Positions 1-9,399 of a stretch of 64,000 nt of DNA are shown in pieces. The position numbers and the translations under genes are program-made. This DNA is from Chitinophaga sp. YR627. GTDB taxonomy: Bacteria; Bacteroidota; Bacteroidia; Chitinophagales; Chitinophagaceae. The notes below the pieces were generated by a model that had not been told where the DNA came from, did not search any database, and worked only from the letters and a program-made list of their open reading frames with translations. The stretch lies in the NCBI RefSeq assembly GCF_900114995.1, contig NZ_FOUX01000001.1:1116001-1180000 (forward strand), in the 5' to 3' direction. How positions within the stretch are numbered: the first letter of the stretch is position 1; the number at the start of each line of letters is the position of its first letter.

Positions 1-1
1 C

Positions 2-232
2 CTGCACTTTCATGTCAGGTCAACCGCATTAAAGGCCGCATTCAAAGCTGAATTTGGCGTAACCATTCATCAGTATCATTTGCAGGTAAGCATGCAGAAA
101 GCCCGGCAGCATCTGGAGGCAGGTCAGCAGGTAAAGGAAACTGCGCTTCAATTTGGTTACCGGCATATCGGTAATTTCTCCCGGGCATTTAAAAAAGTAC
201 ATAATACGCCGCCTGAGTCACATAAGCAGTGA
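2..232 (+). CDS. AraC-family transcriptional regulator, C-terminal part (partial)
   Basis: Only the last 76 codons are present; the reading frame enters from the left edge. The visible part carries the second half of an AraC-type double helix-turn-helix: a KAAFKAEFGVTIHQY segment, then KARQHLEAGQQVKETALQFGY and the closing GNFSRAFKKVHNTPP signature that ends AraC DNA-binding domains. The N-terminal sensing domain lies outside the window, so the inducer cannot be guessed. It ends 5 bp before the convergent metallophosphoesterase gene. The family call is firm; the target is unknown. Confidence 0.88.
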   Translation: MHFHVRSTALKAAFKAEFGVTIHQYHLQVSMQKARQHLEAGQQVKETALQFGYRHIGNFSRAFKKVHNTPPESHKQ

Positions 233-236
233 GCAT

Positions 237-962
237 CTACCGTAACAAAAAATCTCCGTAAAAATCCGGTATATCACTGTCATAAATAGCTTCCGCTACC
301 TGCCGGACAGGATATCCGACTTTAACTATTTCAGCATGTAATGCCTCATCATCAATATGCAGCACCGCATAAGTGGCCTGTTTATCCTTTTCTTTACTCC
401 GTCCTACGGAACCACAATTGACGATCAGCATATCTGAAGCGCGCTTCACGTATGAGCAATGCGTATGTCCCATGAATAATGCGTCAGTCTTTCTCGTGCC
501 CAGCATATCCAGGAGAGCCGCTTCGGCATGTGATTCGAAAATGTACTCATCATTGCTCCGCGGGCTGGCATGTACCAGCAGTACCTGTTTCAAACCACTC
601 TTTGTTTTGAAGGACAGTTCTAACTGGTAGGGACATTGTGCCAGCCATTGTTTGTTTTCGCGCGTAATGGTCCGTTTACTCCATTCAATGGCTTGTTTTC
701 TGTTGGCCGACTCAATTTCGTCCTGGTGTGCCAGGGGAACAATAGCTTGATCAAAGGCGATCCGTTCATCATGATTGCCCAATAAACAGGGAATGTTCCT
801 TGACCTGATCAGAGAGATGACTTCATTGCCCCAGGGAGCGAAGTCTACGAGGTCGCCAAGGCAATAGACCTGAGAGATCCCTCTGTTGTCAATGTCCGTC
901 AAAACCGCCTTTAATGCTGTTATATTTGCATGGATATCGCTTATTATTGCCAACTGTGTCAT
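237..962 (-). CDS. Calcineurin-like metallophosphoesterase
   Basis: A 241-residue cytosolic phosphoesterase. All metal-binding motifs of the calcineurin-like family are visible: SDIHAN (D9, H11), GDLVD (D37), GNHDE (about 62-66) and GHTH near residue 163. The fold binds two metal ions and hydrolyses phosphodiesters or phosphomonoesters. Length and motif spacing resemble the YfcE/diadenosine tetraphosphatase-like group, but the substrate cannot be assigned from sequence. No signal peptide is seen. It is a single gene, convergent with the partial AraC gene and divergent from the AraC gene at 1123. Confidence 0.85.
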   Translation of the reverse strand: MTQLAIISDIHANITALKAVLTDIDNRGISQVYCLGDLVDFAPWGNEVISLIRSRNIPCLLGNHDERIAFDQAIVPLAHQDEIESANRKQAIEWSKRTITRENKQWLAQCPYQLELSFKTKSGLKQVLLVHASPRSNDEYIFESHAEAALLDMLGTRKTDALFMGHTHCSYVKRASDMLIVNCGSVGRSKEKDKQATYAVLHIDDEALHAEIVKVGYPVRQVAEAIYDSDIPDFYGDFLLR

Positions 963-1072
963 CTGTTATTATTTATCTTTTTTAAAAACCCCGTCCATCT
1001 TATGCTCCGCACCTTAGCTGCCTGTACATAAGGGTTGTTTTCATGATGCAAACCTAGCTGTTTGAAAAAGCC

Positions 1073-1080
1073 TAAATTTG
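1073..1080 (+). promoter_or_regulatory. Possible Bacteroidota -7 promoter box for the AraC gene
   Basis: TAAATTTG matches the Bacteroidota -7 consensus TAnnTTTG and lies about 43 bp upstream of the ATG at 1123. I do not see a convincing TTTG at the expected -33 spacing, so this is a weak call. Confidence 0.3.
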
Positions 1081-1122
1081 TATATCCGGTCAATTATTTT
1101 GTATTTTCAGGCAAATTGAGAC

Positions 1123-1962
1123 ATGAAACTTGTACAGTTTGAACCGCTGTTTATCAGGCATTTCAGCACGACGACGTGGCCATTCCCCTTGCACAGTCAT
1201 AATCATTATGAGTTGATGTATATAGGGTATGGAAAGGGCATGCATGAGCTGAATGGTGTCAGGAGTTCGTATGCGGGAGGTATGTTTTTCTTTTTGTCAC
1301 CCGAAGACAGCCATGACTTCCAGATAGAGGAGGAGACACAGTTTAATGTCATCAAATTTCTGCCGGCGATCCTGAAAGGAGGTACCAATTCCTCTGCAAC
1401 AGATTACTGGGATCATCTCATCAGGAACCTGGTCAGAAAACAGCAGGCTATTACGGATATACTGCCGGAAGCCGGTCATATAAACAGTGCGAGAACGATG
1501 ATCGGTCTGATGATCTCAGCATGGCTGGATAATGACAAGAAGGTAACAGAAGTACATACGCATTTGCTGCGGGCCTTATTACTTACACTGGATAAGGGCA
1601 TGAATGATACAGATGATCATTATAAGGGAGATTATGCCATCAGCAAAATAGAACGGATACAGAATTATATCCACGCGCATATCAGGCATCCGGAAAAACT
1701 AACGATGAAACAACTGAGTGCTGCGTTCAACACCTCAGAATCCGGTTTAAAGAGTCTTTTCAGAGATAGTATGGGCATGTCTCTGGGGCAATATATAAGT
1801 TCTCTGAAACTGGAAATGATCAAAGAAAGAATGATAAGCAGCAAAGCCACCTTAACAGAGATTGCGCACGAATTTGGTTTTGTTGACTCCAGCCATTTTA
1901 ATAGTTTCTTTAAAAAAATGATGGGTATGGCACCGCTGGGCTATCGCAAGCGGAATAACTAA
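1123..1962 (+). CDS. AraC-family transcriptional regulator (cupin sensor)
   Basis: A 279-residue regulator. Residues about 1-130 form a cupin-like sensing domain (HSHNHYELMYIGYGKGMHEL, the usual metal/sugar-pocket pattern of AraC proteins). Residues about 178-278 form the double helix-turn-helix, with LTMKQLSAAFNTSESGLKSLF and the closing FVDSSHFNSFFKKMMGMAP signature. It probably binds a small molecule and activates a nearby gene. The next gene on the same strand starts 564 bp away, so its target is not obvious. The ATG is the first in-frame start. Confidence 0.9.
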   Translation: MKLVQFEPLFIRHFSTTTWPFPLHSHNHYELMYIGYGKGMHELNGVRSSYAGGMFFFLSPEDSHDFQIEEETQFNVIKFLPAILKGGTNSSATDYWDHLIRNLVRKQQAITDILPEAGHINSARTMIGLMISAWLDNDKKVTEVHTHLLRALLLTLDKGMNDTDDHYKGDYAISKIERIQNYIHAHIRHPEKLTMKQLSAAFNTSESGLKSLFRDSMGMSLGQYISSLKLEMIKERMISSKATLTEIAHEFGFVDSSHFNSFFKKMMGMAPLGYRKRNN

Positions 1963-2526
1963 ATTTGCCATCTGTCCACCCGCTCCTGATCCTGGTCAGA
2001 TATTGTCCTGATATTACTTACGCTTCGTTGACTCTTTCGTTTATGAATGAAGGATTAAGGAATGATAACTAATATCAGACAGGGAAGGATACCTGTTATC
2101 CTCCCTTTACTTAAAACCGGCACTTTTTTACAAATTCCAACACTACATTTTGCATCACATGTACACGTTTTTGCGTCCTGTGCACATGTTTTTGCGTCCT
2201 GTGCACATTGTCCGGATATTGACCAGCACTCTTCCTAATATTGTATCAGCAGCAGCAATAACAGACTTTAGTAGCACAGATCATCATTTGGCATTGATCA
2301 GCTTAATGGCTTTTCTATTGACTTATTACACAGAGACGTACAAGAGAAAGAGAGATGGAAGCTTGCGTCGCTGCGTAGTTCTTTGACATACACATTTTCG
2401 ATTTTTTAAATTAAATCACCGAAGGCAAATCTTTGCTTTATGTCGGATCTATCCGTACGCAGACCGGTCTTATAGCCGGGGACTCCCGAAAATTCCCTTT
2501 CTTTGCAGCATTAACGCGTAAAGATC
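1963..2526. other. 564-bp intergenic region without a convincing gene
   Basis: The longest gene-free stretch here. It holds a perfect 21-bp tandem duplication (2167-2208), described separately. A 78-codon frame at 2150-2386 runs through that repeat and has low-complexity, repeat-derived N-terminal residues; I do not accept it as a gene. No tRNA, hairpin terminator with a clear T-tract or other RNA gene was recognised. Confidence 0.6.
2167..2208. repeat. Perfect 21-bp tandem duplication containing TGTGCACA palindromes
   Basis: The unit GTTTTTGCGTCCTGTGCACA plus a final T occurs twice, back to back (2167-2187 and 2188-2208). Each copy contains the 8-bp palindrome TGTGCACA (2179-2186 and 2200-2207), so the two palindromes lie 21 bp apart, on the same face of the helix. 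It could be a binding site pair for a dimeric regulator, or a recent slippage duplication. Confidence 0.8.
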
Positions 2527-3099
2527 ATGGAACAAATAGAAAGCCTCATACAGGCAGGAAAGATAGCAGAAGCCATTAAAGAGGCGGAAACAGCATTGGG
2601 TCAGCTGCCCCCGACGGATTTTCATCAGGTGATAGGAAAGGACCTCTTACACCTGCAACCGATCATGGGGAAATTCCTCAGTAACTTCTACGAGACAATG
2701 GAAGAGGAGGAATCTGATATTAAGGCGATTTACGTTGAAATGAACAGTTTCTCCGTTCAGTATGAGCGTTGGTTCATTCACCTCTTAAGCTATGATACAG
2801 TCCCTAATATAGGTAATCCGGATTGGTTGAAGGAGTTTACAGGGGAGTCGGAAAAGAATCTGACAATTACGGGTTATGAGGCATTACAGGCCGCTAATAA
2901 GGAGTATATGCAATCGGAAGGATACAGGGATAATGAGCGCAGACAGGCTTGTGAACTGCATGAGTATATCGTGATCCTCCGTTTTCAGGAACTGGTAAAA
3001 AGTACCGTAAAAGCCCAGAAAGGCAAGGCTGCCTGGGCAGATGTTCCGGTTTTCGTAGCCGCGCATGATTTTGAAGACCTGATGTATGTAGTGGAATAA
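2527..3099 (+). CDS. Hypothetical protein, 190 aa
   Basis: Not recognised. It is a soluble, acidic 190-residue protein without signal peptide or membrane segment. The N-terminal 30 residues (ESLIQAGKIAEAIKEAETAL) look like a single TPR-like helix pair. The middle carries an acidic helix (EEEESDIKAIYVEMNSF), and two short aromatic stretches follow. Codon use and length make it a credible gene. It ends 27 bp before the convergent VOC protein gene. No functional inference is justified. Confidence 0.7.
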   Translation: MEQIESLIQAGKIAEAIKEAETALGQLPPTDFHQVIGKDLLHLQPIMGKFLSNFYETMEEEESDIKAIYVEMNSFSVQYERWFIHLLSYDTVPNIGNPDWLKEFTGESEKNLTITGYEALQAANKEYMQSEGYRDNERRQACELHEYIVILRFQELVKSTVKAQKGKAAWADVPVFVAAHDFEDLMYVVE

Positions 3100-3125
3100 T
3101 CCGCTACATACACCAGGAAATAATA

Positions 3126-3557
3126 CTAATGTTGAGGGATCGGTTCATACTGGTAATTTACCGCCCAGGTAATGCCATACTGATCCTTCAACTGACCAAA
3201 TAAAGCACCCCAGGGGGCTTTGTCCAGCGGCATGTCAACAGCGCCGCCTGTACCAAGCGCATCAAATAATCTGCGGGCCTCTTCTTCAGATTCAGCAGAG
3301 ATAGCCAGTGAAAAGTCATTCCCTTTCTTAAATTCACCCATGGAGTCGGGGAAATCACTACCCATGATCGTATTGCCGCCGGGAATGGTCAGTGCCACAT
3401 GCATGACCAGATCTTCATCTCCTGGCTTACAATGCTCCGGCATACTGCTGAACCGCATGATGCCATTCATAAACTCACCGTTAAAAACGGATCTGTAGAA
3501 ATTAAAGGCAGCTTCGCAGGTGCCATCAAAATTGAGGTAAGGACTAACGTGTGCCAT
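3126..3557 (-). CDS. VOC-superfamily protein, PhnB/glyoxalase-like
   Basis: A 143-residue single-domain protein of the vicinal oxygen chelate superfamily, PhnB-like branch. Visible hallmarks are the start VSPYLNFDGTCEAAFNFYRSVF, the central VMHVALTIPGGNTIMGSDFP, and the end PWGALFGQLKDQYGITWAVNY. PhnB-like proteins are often annotated as 3-demethylubiquinone methyltransferase-like, but most have no known reaction. The same domain forms the C-terminal half of the fusion protein at 35847-36815, so the genome has at least two paralogues. It stands alone, convergent with the 190-aa gene. Confidence 0.85.
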   Translation of the reverse strand: MAHVSPYLNFDGTCEAAFNFYRSVFNGEFMNGIMRFSSMPEHCKPGDEDLVMHVALTIPGGNTIMGSDFPDSMGEFKKGNDFSLAISAESEEEARRLFDALGTGGAVDMPLDKAPWGALFGQLKDQYGITWAVNYQYEPIPQH

Positions 3558-3671
3558 TTATTGTAGTTTTTTGTTGAAACCGTCTGGAATGATGACAATA
3601 CAAAAGTAGGTGCAGGGTGTTTAGCCGGAGAGGGGTGGAAGCGGCAAAGTAAAGGGGAGAATGGGACATTT

Positions 3672-5564
3672 TTGTATATTTATTCCGATATCTTATTAAC
3701 CCAACTAAAATTCCGCCGTTTGAGAATCGTCTTTGCCATCATTAGCTGTGTTTTCTGTTCATTGTATATCATATCGTCAGCCTGCGCCCAGCGACAACCC
3801 AATATCGTGATATTTATTGCGGATGACCTGAACCAGCATGATGTTGGTTGTTATGGTAATAAAGACGTGAAGACGCCTAATATGGACCAGCTTGCAGCAG
3901 AAGGGATGCGCTTTAAAAGCGCCTATGCGGCTTCTCCGATGTGCGCGCCTTCCAGGAGTGTGATGTTTACCGGATTGTATCCCTTTCGTAATGGTTCACA
4001 GATGAATCATTTTACGGTGAGGCCTAATACCAGGAACCTGCCGCAGTTTCTGCAAAAGCTGGGGTACCGGGTGGTGATCTCCGGTAAGACTGATATCTTT
4101 CCACTACATAATTTCCCCTTTGAACGTATAGGAGAGGAATTCGGCAAATATGCCCCTATTGAGAACAGGACAGATCGTAAAAAGGAAACGGTTAACATGA
4201 TCAGTACGCATTTCAGGGAGCATCCGGAACAGCCGATCTGTCTGATCGTGGCGCCATGGATACCGCATGTACCCTGGTTCCCGAATACAGACTTCGATCC
4301 GCAGAAAATAAAACTCCCCGAATATCTTGCTGATACCAAAGAAACGCGTAAGGCGCTGACTGCCTATTATCAAAGTATTGGTGTGGCAGACAGGATGCTG
4401 GGTGAGGTCATGCAGGCAATAGAAGGAGCCGGAGCAAAAAATAATACGGTTACGATGTTTATATCCGATCAGGGTGCGCAATTTCCTTCTGCTAAATGGT
4501 CAGTATATGATCAGGGACTACGGATTCCAATGATCGTCAGATGGCCAGGGAAAGTCAATCCGGGTACGGTGTCAGATGCGCTGGTATCTCTGGTTGATTT
4601 AACACCGACATTGGTAGATCTGGCAGGAGGTAAAGCAATCGATGGTTTAGACGGTGCCTCGTTTAAGGATGTACTGCTTAATAAGAAAAAAGAACATCAT
4701 CCCTATATCTTTGCGGAAACGTCCATGGAACCGCATTTCTGGTATAATTATACGCCTTCCCGTACAGTTATTACGAAAGACGGTTTTCACTATATCAGGA
4801 ATTATCACCCCGGCGTGCGTTTTATTACACACATAGATAAGGTGGAACAAAATGAATTCTATTTTGACAGCTGGATAGCCGGGGCGGCGACCAATCCCAA
4901 AACAAAGTTTCTCCTTGACCGTTATAGTTACCACCCACCAGAGGAACTGTTCGATCTGAATAACGATCGTAGTGAATTCAGTAACCTTATTACTAATCCT
5001 GCTTATTACAGCCGTGTTAACGAATTGAAAAAGTTACTTGATAAGGAATTAGACCGACAGGGAGAAACGGCTGAAATGATCCAGGAAGGGCCTTTACCTA
5101 AATTCTTTGATCAAAGCTATACCATCCGGCAAAATGGTAGTGCAGCCGATCTGTCGTTCAATAAAAAGTTATGGAACCCGCATGTACTGCTGGTAACAGC
5201 TTATCTGGATCAGATAGATAAAGGGGGTGTGATCTGTGACTACTTCAATAACTTCAAACTCTATGCTTATCATGATCAGATAGGACTGGTGTTAGCAAAT
5301 GGTAAGACGATCAATAGTGATAAGTTATCTGTTGATAAAGGACAATTGTGCATGACCTTGTCAGAGAAGGGAGATTTGGTTGTTAAGTTCAACCAGCAGA
5401 CCATCATCACACAAAACGTAGAGAAAGATCTTACTAAAATAAAAGGCGGTTATGTAAGTTGTGGGATCATTCAGGGAGAGGAAATGAAAGGGAATCTGCA
5501 AAGTTATGATGGGAGGATCACTGATCTGCGGTTTACGATGAATGAATTATCAAGAGAGCCTTAA
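3672..5564 (+). CDS. Secreted sulfatase, SGSH/arylsulfatase-like
   Basis: A 630-residue type I sulfatase. The catalytic motif is MCAPSR, with C91 (counted from the TTG at 3672) expected to be converted to formylglycine. The metal site starts at NIVIFIADDLNQHDVGCYG. The run NLPQFLQKLGYRVVISGKTD resembles N-sulfoglucosamine sulfohydrolase-like enzymes, so a heparan-type or other sulfated glycan is plausible. A hydrophobic stretch ending ISSACAQ is a signal peptide. The C-terminal 140 residues look like an extra beta-sandwich. The start is uncertain: TTG at 3672 lies in a T-rich, promoter-like stretch, and a later TTG near 3719 would still give a signal peptide. No SusC/D genes adjoin it. Confidence 0.88.
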   Translation: MYIYSDILLTQLKFRRLRIVFAIISCVFCSLYIISSACAQRQPNIVIFIADDLNQHDVGCYGNKDVKTPNMDQLAAEGMRFKSAYAASPMCAPSRSVMFTGLYPFRNGSQMNHFTVRPNTRNLPQFLQKLGYRVVISGKTDIFPLHNFPFERIGEEFGKYAPIENRTDRKKETVNMISTHFREHPEQPICLIVAPWIPHVPWFPNTDFDPQKIKLPEYLADTKETRKALTAYYQSIGVADRMLGEVMQAIEGAGAKNNTVTMFISDQGAQFPSAKWSVYDQGLRIPMIVRWPGKVNPGTVSDALVSLVDLTPTLVDLAGGKAIDGLDGASFKDVLLNKKKEHHPYIFAETSMEPHFWYNYTPSRTVITKDGFHYIRNYHPGVRFITHIDKVEQNEFYFDSWIAGAATNPKTKFLLDRYSYHPPEELFDLNNDRSEFSNLITNPAYYSRVNELKKLLDKELDRQGETAEMIQEGPLPKFFDQSYTIRQNGSAADLSFNKKLWNPHVLLVTAYLDQIDKGGVICDYFNNFKLYAYHDQIGLVLANGKTINSDKLSVDKGQLCMTLSEKGDLVVKFNQQTIITQNVEKDLTKIKGGYVSCGIIQGEEMKGNLQSYDGRITDLRFTMNELSREP

Positions 5565-5753
5565 AGTGTTTGTTATCTGATATAGAACCGGGTTTACAGG
5601 ATGTCTCCATAGACGTATGCTCTCCTGGGAGTATCAATATTATCATGTGAAAAAAATCGGGTAACCTTTTGTATCGTTCATCCGTTTATCAGACTTTAAG
5701 CAATAATTTTACCTCGTTCATTCCACTTTACGTGCAAACCCAATTCAACGCTT

Positions 5754-8006
5754 ATGAGTCAGGAATACATCGAAATCCGCGGTGCAAGGGAGAATAATCT
5801 AAAAAATGTAGATGTCCGTTTACCCAAAAGAAAGATCAACATCTTTACCGGCGTATCAGGCTCAGGAAAGTCTTCTATTGTATTTGATACCATTGCCAAT
5901 GAAGCGCAACGGCAATTGTATGAGAACTTCAGTATGTTTATCCGGAATCTGTTGCCACGTTATCCGCAGCCGAATGCAGATGCCATAGAGAAGCTGAGTA
6001 TGGCAATCGTGGTAGATCAGAAGCGGCTGGGAGGCGGTTCTCATTCTACGATGGGTACTGTTACTGATATCTCTCCTGTATTACGCTTGTTGTTCTCCCG
6101 GATAGGAAAACCTTATGTAGGTGCGTCTAATGTATTTTCTTTTAATGATGCACAGGGGATGTGTCCGGAATGTAATGGGTTGGGGCAGAAACTGGGATTT
6201 GACGGATCGAAGTTTTATGATCCGGATAAGTCACTGAAAGAAGGGGCGCTGCAGGTACCGGGTTTCGCGGGTTGGGAAAAGGAGATGTATGCGAATACCG
6301 GCTATTTCGATGTAGACAAGAAGCTGCGTGATTATACGGAGGAAGAAATGAATCTGTTGTTATACAGTCCACCGACGAAGTTCAAACTGCGTATCGGAGA
6401 TGGTACCATGAATGCTACGTTTATGGGTATTATAGAAAAGTTCAACCGCTCTTACATCAAAAGAGATATTAAAACATTGTCTGAACGTACGCAGAAGATG
6501 GTGGCGGATTATCTGCATTACGGTCCCTGTCCCTTGTGTAAGGGAGCACGGCTGAACCAGGAAGTGCTGCGATGTAAAATAGGTGGGAAAAATATAGCTG
6601 CCTTGTCTGCAACGGAGGTAGAGGAACTGATCCCTTTTCTGCAACAGATAGATGAGCCGGTGGCACAACCGATGATCGATACGCTGACAGAACGTTTACA
6701 ACATCTGGTGGACATGGGACTGGGATACCTGAGCCTGGACAGGGCCACAGATACGCTGTCAGGTGGGGAATCTCAAAGAGTGAAGATGGTCAAACATCTT
6801 GGTAGCAGTCTGATAGACGTACTGTATATTTTTGATGAGCCAAGTGTAGGCTTACATCCGAGGGATGTTTACCGATTGAATTCCCTGCTGACCAAACTAA
6901 GAGATAAAGGTAATACCGTCATCGTGGTAGAACATGATCCAGATGTGATCCGTATTGCAGATTATATTGTGGATGTAGGACCGCTGGCAGGTGCGAAAGG
7001 AGGCAATATCATGTATCAGGGTAGTCTGGCTGGCTTACTTGAATCGGATACGCTGACCGGAAAATACATGAATCATTCTTTTGCGCTGAAGGAAACATAC
7101 CGGAAGGCAACAGGGCATTTCTCCGTCAGCCATGCATCGGTTAATAATCTGCATAATGTATCCGTTCAGATTCCTGCAGGCATCATGACGGTCGTTACAG
7201 GAGTAGCGGGATCGGGCAAGAGTTCCCTGATACACCACGCATTCCTTTCTAAATATCCGCAGGCCGTGGTGGTGGATCAGTCGGCTGTAGGGACCTCCAC
7301 CAGGTCCAACCCGGCTACTTACACAGGTGTGATGGATCTTGTCAGGAAAGCATTCGCCAGTGCCAATGATGTAAGTGCTGCATTGTTCTCATTCAATTCA
7401 AAAGGGGCTTGTGAAAATTGTCAGGGTTCAGGCGTGATCTATACCGATCTGGCTTTCCTGGAAGGGGTAAAGACAGCCTGTGAAGTATGTATGGGAAAGC
7501 GGTACAAAGAAGAGGTGCTTGCTTATCAGTTAAACGGAAAGAATATTGCAGATATTCTGGAGATGACGATCAAAGAAGCCAGTGAATTCTTTACCATAAA
7601 AGAGATTTCGAAAAAGCTACAGACGCTGATGGAAGTCGGACTGGAATATCTTACCCTGGGACAACCATTGAGCACGCTTTCCGGTGGAGAATGTCAGCGT
7701 ATCAAACTGGCCAGTGAATTGCATAAGAAAGGCAGTATTTATGTGATGGACGAACCGACTACCGGATTACATATGTCCGATACCGGGAGATTGATCGCAC
7801 TGATGGATCGCTTGGTAGATGGTGGAAATACGATGATTGTGATTGAACACAACCTGGATGTGATTAAGCAGGCAGACTGGATCATTGACATGGGGCCAGA
7901 AGGCGGTCATAAAGGCGGACAGATCATGTTTCAGGGAACACCCCAGGAGTTATGTAAACAGGCAGACTCGCATACCGGTTATTATTTAAAAAAGGCGTTG
8001 AAATAA
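5754..8006 (+). CDS. Short UvrA-like ABC ATPase (DrrC-like)
   Basis: A 750-residue protein with two UvrA-type ABC ATPase modules. Walker A motifs are GVSGSGKS (33-40) and GVAGSGKS (about 481-488), with signatures LSGGESQR and LSGGECQR and Walker B stretches ending FDEPSVGLH and MDEPTTGLH. Cysteine pairs typical of UvrA zinc modules are kept (CPECNG, CPLCKG, CENCQG, CEVCMG). Canonical UvrA has about 940 residues, so roughly 190 are missing, probably in the UvrB-binding and insertion region. The length matches the drug-resistance UvrA homologue DrrC (about 764 aa). It probably acts on damaged or intercalated DNA outside classical excision repair. It is a single gene, convergent with the next. 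Confidence 0.88.
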   Translation: MSQEYIEIRGARENNLKNVDVRLPKRKINIFTGVSGSGKSSIVFDTIANEAQRQLYENFSMFIRNLLPRYPQPNADAIEKLSMAIVVDQKRLGGGSHSTMGTVTDISPVLRLLFSRIGKPYVGASNVFSFNDAQGMCPECNGLGQKLGFDGSKFYDPDKSLKEGALQVPGFAGWEKEMYANTGYFDVDKKLRDYTEEEMNLLLYSPPTKFKLRIGDGTMNATFMGIIEKFNRSYIKRDIKTLSERTQKMVADYLHYGPCPLCKGARLNQEVLRCKIGGKNIAALSATEVEELIPFLQQIDEPVAQPMIDTLTERLQHLVDMGLGYLSLDRATDTLSGGESQRVKMVKHLGSSLIDVLYIFDEPSVGLHPRDVYRLNSLLTKLRDKGNTVIVVEHDPDVIRIADYIVDVGPLAGAKGGNIMYQGSLAGLLESDTLTGKYMNHSFALKETYRKATGHFSVSHASVNNLHNVSVQIPAGIMTVVTGVAGSGKSSLIHHAFLSKYPQAVVVDQSAVGTSTRSNPATYTGVMDLVRKAFASANDVSAALFSFNSKGACENCQGSGVIYTDLAFLEGVKTACEVCMGKRYKEEVLAYQLNGKNIADILEMTIKEASEFFTIKEISKKLQTLMEVGLEYLTLGQPLSTLSGGECQRIKLASELHKKGSIYVMDEPTTGLHMSDTGRLIALMDRLVDGGNTMIVIEHNLDVIKQADWIIDMGPEGGHKGGQIMFQGTPQELCKQADSHTGYYLKKALK

Positions 8007-8031
8007 GGGTATTTGTCAGCATGTAGGTGGA

Positions 8032-9315
8032 CTAGCCACGTACAATGAAAAGCAGGCCCCAATACGCAAACAGGAGCAGTGAAATGAGATAAATGACGGT
8101 ATTGAGCGTAAAGATCCTGCGGGTGAATTTTGTAACCGAAGGACGGTTCACTGCCCTGATATTCGCCAGACCAACGGGAATGATCAATCCCAGTAGTACG
8201 ACTGGAAGATAAGCAGTGAGGTCCAGTACCGTTTTGCCTGATACATAATAAGGGGCGTCATAGTAGAAGAGGGGTTGGTTGTTTTGCAGGATAAACAGGT
8301 AAACACCAAGACCGATATTCATGATCAGCAATAAACACATGCCATAATGGGTTTTTATATTGATCTTTCCACTGAATAGCAGACCGGTGAGATAGATTGC
8401 CCAGAACACCGTCAGCAGGACCAGTAACAGTTCCAATACATACAGGAACAGTTTGATAAAAGAACTATTGAAAGGTGTCTTGAAATGGACAAAATTAAGG
8501 TACTCATGGTTGGGTGGAAACAGATCAGGAATATTGAGCAGATGATTACCTTTTTTTAGTTCGTCCATCAGACTAAAGCCCACCGTGTGCGTGAAATCGT
8601 GATAGAAATAAAGGTTGATCATACGTGCTTTCAGATCATATATCACCGTGTAGGTAGTGCCATCGCCCATCTTGTTCCTGCACTCATGCATGGTGTCCAT
8701 GACGGCCTTGCAAAAAGCCAATGTTGTATCTGAATGCAGGGACAGGAATTGCTGTCCTCTCTGATACCGGCCGATCTTTACTTCCGCCGGATCCTTTATT
8801 GTAGAGGGACAGAAATTGGAGATCACATATTTTTCATCATTACCCACGATCAGGGTATCCGCCTCCATCACCAGGTATTTACCCGTGCTATCTACAAAGA
8901 GAAATACGCCTGTATTGAATACACTTCTGTCATACTGATAAGCCAGTTGTTGTACCTCCTCCACCTTACCACATCGTTGGAGAAGCATTTTCATAAAAGC
9001 GGTCTTGTCGTCAATTTTCTTTTTCCCCGCTGCTGAACGGAGTGGTCTTGGGTAGACCGTGAAGCCGTCGAAGGTAAGGCCTGCTTCATTTATTCCGCCC
9101 TGTGGGAACAGATCGCTGTGACCAACGTAAGCAGCTCCATACTGACCAATTACGCCCTTTTCAAACCAGATCTTCGAATTTATTTTCCAGGCATCCTCAT
9201 TATTGCCAGCCATGGTTTTCCCATGCAGTGTGATCTTAAACATGCTGCAGGAGGTAGCTGGAAAATAAGAAAGCGTTATAATGATGGTAAGAAGAACGGA
9301 CAGGGAACGTATCAT
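8032..9315 (-). CDS. Ntn-type linear amide hydrolase with C-terminal membrane domain
   Basis: 427 residues. A signal peptide (1-22) is followed by C23 in the context CSMFKITLHGKTMAGNNEDAW. In choloylglycine hydrolase/acyltransferase-type Ntn hydrolases, a Cys exposed by processing is the nucleophile and the NNED motif follows. Residues about 23-265 form the hydrolase domain (GGINEAGLTFDGF, YVISNFCPS). Residues about 285-427 contain roughly four hydrophobic helices, unusual for the family. The Cys could alternatively be a lipobox Cys. The substrate is probably an amide or N-acyl compound, but this is inference. It converges with the UvrA-like gene. Confidence 0.75.
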   Translation of the reverse strand: MIRSLSVLLTIIITLSYFPATSCSMFKITLHGKTMAGNNEDAWKINSKIWFEKGVIGQYGAAYVGHSDLFPQGGINEAGLTFDGFTVYPRPLRSAAGKKKIDDKTAFMKMLLQRCGKVEEVQQLAYQYDRSVFNTGVFLFVDSTGKYLVMEADTLIVGNDEKYVISNFCPSTIKDPAEVKIGRYQRGQQFLSLHSDTTLAFCKAVMDTMHECRNKMGDGTTYTVIYDLKARMINLYFYHDFTHTVGFSLMDELKKGNHLLNIPDLFPPNHEYLNFVHFKTPFNSSFIKLFLYVLELLLVLLTVFWAIYLTGLLFSGKINIKTHYGMCLLLIMNIGLGVYLFILQNNQPLFYYDAPYYVSGKTVLDLTAYLPVVLLGLIIPVGLANIRAVNRPSVTKFTRRIFTLNTVIYLISLLLFAYWGLLFIVRG

Positions 9316-9399
9316 ATATCCGCTTAACGTAAATCTGGCAGATTTATTTCACTTTACATATAAAATCAGTCCTGTCGCTCTTCATGAAACCATCACAGG

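Noticed and set aside
2150..2386. A 78-codon open frame on the plus strand
   Set aside because: Its start lies in the 21-bp tandem repeat, the residues at the start are repeat-derived, and no domain or ribosome site supports it.
3672..5564. The sulfatase as part of the galactan PUL
   Set aside because: It lies about 40 kb away with its own context and no SusC/D genes nearby.
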